Source of the DNA: Nemania diffusa
Taxonomy: Eukaryota > Ascomycota > Sordariomycetes > Xylariales > Xylariaceae
DNA length: 64,000 bases
Assembly (NCBI GenBank): GCA_038501195.1
Contig: JBBPUQ010000004.1
Span: 2,914,001 to 2,978,000 of the forward strand
Direction of reading: 5' to 3'
The notes under the pieces were generated by a model, which ran no database searches, had not been told where the DNA came from, and was given only the letters and a program-made list of their open reading frames with translations. This document shows positions 56,082 through 64,000 of the stretch, piece by piece (the stretch's first letter is position 1; each line of letters begins with the position of its first letter). A program made the translations under genes and the position numbers.

Positions 56082-59000
56082 TTCGAGACTTGTTCCCCCG
56101 TATATGAGGATACTCTAGACTGGCAAAATGAAGAGTGGGCCAATTAAGACTTGCGCATACACTGTAATATTGACAACGTTTAGCTTCTGCCGTTACATTT
56201 TCATCTTGTGTTGGCTGCAAGGGCAATGCATGGGACGCATGAAGGGAATGAATGAGTGGTGAGGGAAGTGTATCTCATCTCGTTTGGACTGCTGACTAAC
56301 CTTGCTAATGTGAGTGTTGACCTCGAACCAGAACCAAATGTAGAAGACCAAAGGTTGGCTATCGAAGGAAAAGAAGAAGAAACGACCGAATAAATGTATG
56401 CGCGCGCGGGCAGGGTCTAATATTACGCTCGTACCAAAGGGAGCCAAAGCTCAGTGCAGGATGAACGACAGACCACGGTCCATTAGACCATGGAGGAGCC
56501 TGGATGCTGGTGACCTGTATACAAGAAGTACATGTCTAACCTACATTGCACTAGATGCGGGTGTTTAATGCCAAACTGTACCCCAGTTGAGATAGCTGGA
56601 CTGGAGTGGGCAAGGAACGTTGGAGTGTGAGCGGAGCCCGCTAACACACGCTACACTACATGGAGTAACCAACATTTATTTATGCCCTAGTGAATTTACC
56701 ACAATTTGCCATAATTCCTGCGCAGGTACCGGAGGGTACGGTAGTGCGCCACTACCAAGATAAGAATTCTTATGTTTCCCATGTTTCTATATGTACCTGT
56801 ATTTGGTAATACCGGCAGCTAATAGGTACATATGTACGCTACGGGTATTCTGTGCGTATGCATGTACGCACATGTAGGTATGTAAGGTAGGGCAAAGGAT
56901 TTGCTTATTCGAGCACTGCACCACACCGTCTATCACTTACATGTCCCAACTCATCCCACCTCCTCCTATCTCCTCTCCCTCCCGAGAAGTCGAAACATTG
57001 TTCAAGGAGCACATACTATGTATGGCGCCAACTCGAATAGCAATAGGTAGGTAGTAGATAGTATGTTGGTAATTCAAGTTGATGGATGGTAGCAATTGTC
57101 CGCTCCGCTAGGATGCGGCGCGGGTCTAGTGTAGTGCTGTCTTACCGGGACCCCCCTCGGGAAACCAGACTAACGGGCCAATGCATGCACATCTTATGGT
57201 AGCCCATCGTCTCATGTGAACGTTGTCAAGCAACTGTAATGGTGTTATCCGCTACGTGACAGGAAACTTTGCGTAGTGCGTATGCGTAAAAATAAGCACC
57301 TAGACTACGCATAGTACTGCAGCGGACCGTAGTATGTACATAGTAGGTAGTAGTATGAGTAGCCGGCATCGCCTCTCGGTACCGATTTCTAGGTATGTAT
57401 GGACGTGAGCAGTAGCAAATACCGACCTAAAGTAAAACAATCGGTGGCACGAAGAGATACAAAACCTATGCAGGCACGTATGTAAGTACGCAAGGCATTG
57501 TGTATTGTGTATCATACAGCGAATATGTATACGGCTTAGATAGATAGCACCAATTAAACAGTCCAACTTGCCACTTCGGGTTGGAAAGGGCGGGTGGCGC
57601 TATTCTAGTTCGTATCGCATCCTCTTGCATCCGCCAGTTCGTGTCCCTCCCCTTCCAACTCTTCAATTGCCGAGCAACCTACCGTAGGTATCTTTTAATC
57701 CTAGGGATCTCGAGCTTTCACAAATATCGATGGCTATTCGTATATATCTCTCGAGACTTTTATCTGTTTCTTGCTATTCTCGTATACATTCCAGCAGGAG
57801 TTTTGTTGATCAGTAACCTTTTACATGTAGGAAATGTTCAACTCCAAATCTCAATCCTAGGTAAGGAAGATACCTTGTAGATCATGCTGGTAAGTGATAA
57901 GGATACCTTACCTATCAATGTCTAAAGCCGACACGCAGCGGACCGAATATGCTAAGATACTTCTCCGTGATTGGCCGGCATTGTTTAAGTCACACGATCA
58001 ACATCCGCTTACCATGCTTCTAGACTGTCTCATTGGCCAGAAGGGGCCCTAGCAAAGAACAAACAAACAGGAAGGAGACATGGGGGGGTTCTCCGGGATG
58101 GAAACCGTTAGTGGGACAACTGGCGGGGCAAACTCAACACAACCAACCATCGCCTATCTTTTGTGCACATCCTTCGGTATGTAACGTTGCCTGGGCACTT
58201 CAGCACCTGACATTCTTCGAGTTGACTTCCCTTGTCGTTGTGTCTATGCACAATCAACAATTGCAACACGCATAGCATAGCGTTGTTCTCACATAGCATT
58301 GCTCTTAGCCACCTATGTCACGGTATAATCACCTACCTATCTGTCTATCTCTGATGCTTAAGATTTGTGGCTCAATCTACTATCAGCTAGACAACGCTAA
58401 GAACACCTGAGCAAGGTAACATTCGTTGAAATTCGCCTTGTCAATCTCGAATACCGAGATACCTCCAGTCGATACGAATCCTTACACCGTCCGTCGACAT
58501 AGGACTTCACGTCATTGCATGCAGTCCCAGCTGCTTGGACCGACCCAACGCGACAAACGTCGGGGTGGACCCCATCGAGCAACTAGCAAAACTCTAAATA
58601 CGATCTAAATAGTATTGTGAGCATGGTGAAATTACGTTGAACAGCTAGAGGAGTCTATGTAAAGGTCGATGAGTCCCCTCGTCCTATGTGAGCTGTTTAT
58701 CGCCTGCTGCAACCAAACCAACAATTTCCATGTTCAAGGTCTGTTATCAAGGCTGCGATCTCAGAGTAACTCTCTACGCATACTATCTACCTACTATACC
58801 TATCACAAGCCAAACCAAGCCCCAGGAACGAGTCTTACCCACTTCCTCCCCGCATAGCATCTACGCCATATAGGGTTAGATTGGGGGCTTTATCTATCTG
58901 CCTCACAACTATTCTTTAGATAGACCTAGGGTCCTAGGCCTATATAAGTGGAAGGTACTGTACTCTGTAAGCTCTGGCCAGAAACACGAGGTTACATCGA

Positions 59001-61403
59001 CCCTTGACACGAGGCGTCCCGAGCTGAAAGTGAGCCGTATCGAGCCTCACGTAAGGTTACAACAGTCGGTGTGGTCGGCCATAGCCAATTTGATACCACC
59101 GGCTGACTGCTAGGTACCTATGCGTAATGATCGGTATCGAAACTTACCACGTTGTCTCCTACTTCAGGTACGCTACTCACGGCCAGACCGAGAATTAGCC
59201 AGCTGTTTGATTTCTGTCTGGTTTTGAGATATACTTATAGATAGGCATGCTAAAGTAGGCACCGGTAACACCACATCACGTACATGCCGTCTTTCGGGGC
59301 TTGCGCTCTGTGCCGATGTGCTGTAAGCTATAACCGTCGAGCTCTAAAACCAAGCTGTTTGCCCCCGTGCCGCAACAGACTCCTCTCAATACATTCATGG
59401 GAAAGATATATCACTAAAACAGTATACCCAGGTTGACTATTGCTATGCGTAAGTGTTAACTATCACGTGCATGTGCCTTCGCGATTCATCAGTCCATCCC
59501 ATTCCAACTTAGGTTTCCTGCAGGGCCGTCCTCAAAACAAACTACTCATACATAACCTGTTGCCACCATTCCGTCATAACAGATAACCCGAGGGCCTAGA
59601 ATGATCTAGGAACCATCTCGTTCTCTACCTAACTACGGTGTCGATAGATGAGTTGGAACAAGAAGGCATAGGAGAGTATTCATAGTCTTACGAGTAAACC
59701 ATCTCAATTCTGTCAGCTATAGGGGGTCATTTAGTATGCTTACTAGCATATAAACCGAGCGCCGACATGTTTTCATTCAAGTTATGGCAAATCTGACTAC
59801 ACTCTATACCTGTACATGTCGCATGCCACTCAAAGAGTTGCCCGAACAACGGACCACCAACCTAACACAGGTCTACACCGGCAGACTCGTTTTAGCTGAC
59901 ACAGTCTCGTCTCATAATCAAACAAATGTCTCTCGCGCATAGCCTTATCCACCACCAATCAATCAACGGGAACTCGCCAAGCGCTGAACTGGCCTCACCG
60001 AGACATCCTTATTGCCGTGACCTCATTTACATACAAGAGAAACCCGGCTAGAGTAAACAAGAGAAGACATATACGTAGCTGTGTGATGAGTATCTGGACC
60101 ATCGCAATGTGTCTCTGTCTCATGCACAACTGTCTCCGACCGTTTCGTTAAGGACGGAGGAGATGCAGCTACGTAGAGATGGTAGAAGCAGCATCATCCA
60201 ACGTCACAGGACGCATCTATAGAAGGGGTGTCATGAGTGGCAGCAAGACAACTCAGCATTCACACGCAGTATGTGCTATACGGTATACCCAATTTAGGGG
60301 ACTCTGGTCCGCCCACACACACGAGAACAATGGCGCGTATAGATATGACCTTACGACCTAATCTCAAGCGGTAGAGTAGAGTGGGATGGTGTGTGCATTG
60401 CGGCCTAATTCAAGCCAGCAGCAACTGTACCAGAAACAATTACGAGCAACATTACACAAGACAAAGGCGGTTATAAGACGAAGATAATGTTTTAACGATT
60501 TTTTGTATTGGAGGATTCCTTGTTGCCTATTTGCATGTATAGCAGAATCCAAACCCATTCAATTCGTTTCCCGTTCCGTTTATCCCGCGGACCGGCAGGG
60601 GAATGCTATAACAAGCAAAAGGGGGCGTGAGCCGCGCATACAAAATCTGCCCAGTCAAGGGATTTCCAATCCCCGATTTTTCCTCTCCGTTACTGGCCAG
60701 AACAAGGAAACCAGTATAAGCCTTTTTGGCCCGCGAGAGATAAAAGATAAACAAGACCACCCGTAAATAATCCTTGTTGTTTTCGAGCCCGCCAGTAATA
60801 TTGCTTTTTGATATACCCCGCTCAATTTTTTTGCTTCGCAGCATCATCAAATAAGTTTCCCAATAGTCCTATACACATTATACAGGAGCATGCACGCCCA
60901 TCTCATTGTAAGAGCGACGATTTCTGCCTCCAATTCGCATCGTGAGATGCTAAAACTCGTGATGCCGTAATACATCAGATCCCGATATCAAGTCCGGCTA
61001 GGTTGATACGGATGGTCGAAGAGACCTTGCGCTTCCACGCGAAGAGTAAGGATAGCCACATATGCAATACGCATAGCTAGGGTATAATAAGCATATGCAA
61101 AAGGGGAGTTGGTGGGGGATATATGTCGATAATAGAAGAAGGTAGGAGGCTAATTCTTGAGCATCCTCGCCCTTGAACGCCAATAGCTGACGTGATATAT
61201 GTAGATAGTAAGTCTGTTGCTCATCCGCCTGTACTGTAAATCCAAAATGCTTCGTGAACAGCGTGCATGCAATAAAGAAAGGATATGGGTATCATAGATA
61301 GGGTGAAAGAAAGAATACATGGACGAAATGCAAGCTCAGAGAGCGGCTAGCGCGAATCAGCGGTTGATGAGTAGTCGTAGTTGGCGCAATGTAACGATTT
61401 CGT
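56082..61403. other. 5.3-kb gene-poor region, divergent-to-tandem spacer
   Basis: No coding gene is supported. All open frames are under about 110 codons, lack recognised domains and overlap on both strands. Simple words rich in TAGGTA and GTATGT recur, notably near 56815-56885. The left end is the transporter promoter and the right end is 3' of the RasGEF gene. A long 3' UTR or a non-coding RNA is possible. Confidence 0.55.
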
Positions 61404-63959
61404 CTATATTGCGACGGTGGGATGGTTGTTATGTCGATCCCGAGATATCCAACCGAAAAGATCAGCTTTCGCCCCTCCTAGAGTTGGCGTAGGTCCTTCA
61501 ACCGGAGTACGCAGTGTATTTTCTCTTGGTTCTAGAAGAAGGCTCTTTCTGTAGTAGCTGACTTGGACGTTGCTCTGATCCGACTCCTTCGTGCGATCGA
61601 TCTGGGCTTGAAACCATTCTTGCATGTCTGGAATCTCAGTCATCCTGTAGGGTAATTGGAACCGTTGTAAATCGCCAATAATCTTTGCCGTTCGGCTATG
61701 CTTGTCAAAGTTGATGACGGCCATGCCTTGCCCACTGACACTAACACCCGGAAGCTGCTTTGTAGCCGGATTACCGATGTCGACAAAGGTAAGATCTGTG
61801 AGAAACATGCCCAGAAATGGAAGACAAGGAGGTACATGACCTTGAAGGCGCGCCCGAAGTCCCCTGTTGTTATTTGCCGGCTCAACAATGGTGGAGAGTG
61901 TTTTAAATACCTCCCGGCGCTTAGGGCTTATAAGGTCCCAAGTCTTCCGCAAGCGGCTGATAACCGAACTGCTGAGACTGCAGACGATTGCCATGAGGCC
62001 ATCATAGTTGTTAAGCTCTAGACACTGGTTTGCTACCTTAATCCACTGTTTGATGATGGCAGCCCGCTTCTTGACTTCTTGGTGTTGTAGAATAGTATCC
62101 GCGACCAAGTTAGAAAGGTCGTTGGAAAATCCGGACATGGCTTTCACATTAGGCGAGTCAGCTCCGCAGTTCTTCATCCATTGTGACCCAAGTAGTTCTT
62201 CGGGCTTAATGGAACAAAAGATGGCCATCTGCTTCAGAGTGATCTGCCGCGCAAGCTCAATACAGTCAAAGTCGAGAATTGAAGGTAAGCTCCCACCCAT
62301 TTTCCAATTACTAAGAAGGCTTTGCTGGCTCTTCGAGAAAACGGAAGCTGGCATAGCAACATCAGCAGGTACAAATGGAGCTGTCGAGGTAATTGGTTTG
62401 CCCATAGCTGCACCTAGACGAGATAAGGCCGGGCTGTCTATAGAAGAGACGCGCTGAACTAATTCTGTGAGACGTTTACCGGCTGAAGGAATAATAAGGG
62501 CCAACTTGAACTCAGCAAAATGGGCAATTAAAGGCAAAGCTTCGCTGTCTGTTGACTCTCGCCAATGAGACTCGAGCCACCCCTTGAAGGCATTGTAGAC
62601 ACGTAAACGAACGGCGCTGGCAATACTAGGTGACTCGCTAACATAATCAAAGCGCTCAATCAATACTTCGGCTAGTTTAGTCGGAGAACAGAACAAGCGG
62701 AACGTAAGGTTGAAGGCAGATACAAACATGGCATCAGGAGTTGTTTCGTGTGTTGTAAGACGTTCAACAAGCGCGGGTAGTGAGCCCCCAACCACCTGGC
62801 CGTCTTTGTTGAACATAAGCTCGTGTGCAAATGTTTTTTCGAGCAACCTCGATTCCACTTCCTCCACATCCTCAGTGAGTGCTGTACTGCCAGTAGTGCT
62901 AAGATCGGATAATGAGGGTTGGCTCCTAGGCGCCTGGGCGCTATCAGGAGTAGTGGCGCGTGTGGATGTCTGGGACACAACGCTGGATTCGAAATCACGA
63001 CTGAGGTATGAAGCATTGGTTCCAGAGCTTGTTGCGGTCCCCGTATCCGACCTGAATGATTCATGTAATTCAATATCGTGTGAGACATTCGTCGGGCTGT
63101 ATGCCTCTTCTGCAATCAGAACCGTGCTGAGTTTTGGTAATGGTTGTACTAATGGTCGCGACAAGGGCACAGAAGAGACGCTGGTCGATGGGCTCGCGTC
63201 AACAGCGACAAACTGTGAACGAGTTGATGATGGAGAGGATACCTCTACCGCTCCTGTTGTTTCAACTATTGAAGATGTTGGTGGAATATCAGGTAGTGGC
63301 TTCTTCATCGATAGATGTAGGGAGTTGGCTACTGGAGACATTGGCGACGGTTTTAGATCTACGACCTTTGTCTCCTCGGGAGTGCGTGGACGGCGCTCCG
63401 ATGCTGCTTCAAATAGGCTAAGATCAATATCTAAGTCGACCCTCTGAATTTCAAACTCAAAATCGCCAATCTGCTCAAGCACCCATTTTGTTCTGGCGGC
63501 ACACTGACCAGCCGTCCTGACACAGTGGATGGCGGCATTCTGGAGGGCATCGTCTTGAGGCATGATGATATGCTCAGTTTCAATGTCACATCTGTTTAGA
63601 ATGTCTCGCGCCGAAGAGACTAGCTCATAGATGTGGTCACGCATGGCTGCATGGGCGGTCTCTAATGGCTGTGAGACCACAGTGTTATGGTCGCATACCA
63701 CATTAACCACAGCCCAGAGCGCTCCACCGGAGGTCGCAGATAGTCTGATAGCCAAGGCGAATTCCGACCGCGATAATGACTGTAGACTTAATCGGCCAAC
63801 CAATGAACTCAAGTGCGATAAGAAGGCATCATGCGATGAGTTCAGTTGTTCTGAAACTAAGTTGTGAGGTTGCTCGGATGGTGAGAGGCCGGAAAAGGAT
63901 ACCCTGTGCGAAATACTAGCAGAGAGTCGATGGGGAACTAGTAGGCTTCTTTGAGACAT
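61404..63959 (-). CDS. Ras guanine-nucleotide exchange factor (Cdc25-like), partial
   Basis: The visible reading frame gives 851 residues from the first ATG, but it stays open to the window edge, so the true N-terminus probably lies outside. It activates Ras by catalysing GDP release. The first ~360 residues are Ser/Thr/Pro-rich and probably regulatory. A RasGEF N-terminal module follows at ~378-500 (FNKDGQVVGGSLPALVERLT). The catalytic CDC25 domain at ~555-790 has LDFDCIELARQITLKQM, WIKVANQCLELNNYDGLMAIVCSLSS, LPFLGMFLTDLTFVDIGNP and INFDKHSRTAKIIGDLQ. In such fungal proteins an SH3 domain often lies further upstream; if present it is outside this window. Either Cdc25/Sdc25-type or Bud5-type function is possible; the former is favoured by the layout. 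Confidence 0.9.
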   Translation of the reverse strand: MSQRSLLVPHRLSASISHRVSFSGLSPSEQPHNLVSEQLNSSHDAFLSHLSSLVGRLSLQSLSRSEFALAIRLSATSGGALWAVVNVVCDHNTVVSQPLETAHAAMRDHIYELVSSARDILNRCDIETEHIIMPQDDALQNAAIHCVRTAGQCAARTKWVLEQIGDFEFEIQRVDLDIDLSLFEAASERRPRTPEETKVVDLKPSPMSPVANSLHLSMKKPLPDIPPTSSIVETTGAVEVSSPSSTRSQFVAVDASPSTSVSSVPLSRPLVQPLPKLSTVLIAEEAYSPTNVSHDIELHESFRSDTGTATSSGTNASYLSRDFESSVVSQTSTRATTPDSAQAPRSQPSLSDLSTTGSTALTEDVEEVESRLLEKTFAHELMFNKDGQVVGGSLPALVERLTTHETTPDAMFVSAFNLTFRLFCSPTKLAEVLIERFDYVSESPSIASAVRLRVYNAFKGWLESHWRESTDSEALPLIAHFAEFKLALIIPSAGKRLTELVQRVSSIDSPALSRLGAAMGKPITSTAPFVPADVAMPASVFSKSQQSLLSNWKMGGSLPSILDFDCIELARQITLKQMAIFCSIKPEELLGSQWMKNCGADSPNVKAMSGFSNDLSNLVADTILQHQEVKKRAAIIKQWIKVANQCLELNNYDGLMAIVCSLSSSVISRLRKTWDLISPKRREVFKTLSTIVEPANNNRGLRARLQGHVPPCLPFLGMFLTDLTFVDIGNPATKQLPGVSVSGQGMAVINFDKHSRTAKIIGDLQRFQLPYRMTEIPDMQEWFQAQIDRTKESDQSNVQVSYYRKSLLLEPRENTLRTPVEGPTPTLGGAKADLFGWISRDRHNNHPTVAI

Positions 63960-64000
63960 TCGATTACCTGGTGCGTTTGCCGTTAATTGGATGCACGACA

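Noticed and set aside
62710..63447. 245-codon plus-strand frame
   Set aside because: Antisense to the Ser-rich part of the RasGEF gene.

Overview
The window looks like nuclear DNA of a filamentous ascomycete (Pezizomycotina, probably Sordariomycetes; the class is an inference). Reasons: short introns of about 50-150 nt with GTAAGT/GTATGT donors and CTAAC-like branch points, monocistronic genes on both strands, fungal-specific families (DUF3433, DUF8021, PL3 pectate lyase, Dbp6, Dgk1, Ach1), and intergenic DNA sprinkled with TACCTA/TAGGTA words. No operons, CRISPR arrays, rRNA or convincing tRNA genes were seen. All splice models were built by hand from reading frame and splice signals, with phase checked across every joined exon.

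Left part (1-27.8 kb). About 4.3 kb without a credible gene is followed by Dgk1-type CTP-dependent diacylglycerol kinase (-), Dbp6 DEAD-box helicase (-), and, divergently, the PIG-A/Gpi3 glycosyltransferase of GPI-anchor synthesis (+). Next come a seven-exon PL3 pectate lyase (-), a 10-cysteine small secreted protein (-), a single-pass coiled-coil membrane protein (+), a 1353-residue Ser/Thr-rich DUF3433 membrane protein (+) and an NmrA-like NAD(P)-binding protein (-).

Middle part (28.5-49.1 kb). A 16-exon, 1072-residue PLP-dependent decarboxylase of the tyrosine-decarboxylase type (-) contains a 16-nt and a 5-nt exon. It is followed by an 89-residue secreted protein (+), an unrecognised three-exon protein (-), a mitochondrial DnaJC28-domain protein (+), acetyl-CoA hydrolase/transferase Ach1 (+), a secreted DUF8021 protein (-), a decayed NmrA/Rossmann pseudogene (-), a Ser/Thr-rich single-pass membrane protein (+) and an F-box protein with a Pro/Ala-rich N-terminus (-).

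Right part (49.1-64 kb). AT-rich gene-poor DNA holds a 412-bp hAT-like MITE. Then come a second, four-exon PL3 pectate lyase (+), an UNC93-like transporter (-), 5.3 kb without a credible gene, and a Ras guanine-nucleotide exchange factor (-) cut by the window end.

Functionally this is a mixture of housekeeping genes (lipid, ribosome, GPI anchor, CoA, Ras signalling) and secreted or surface genes (two pectate lyases, two small secreted proteins, DUF8021, two mucin-like membrane proteins) that suggest a plant-associated lifestyle. I see no biosynthetic cluster or multi-gene defence system. The items most worth follow-up are the microexons, the small secreted proteins, the MITE, a degenerate 60-bp tandem repeat and the pseudogene.
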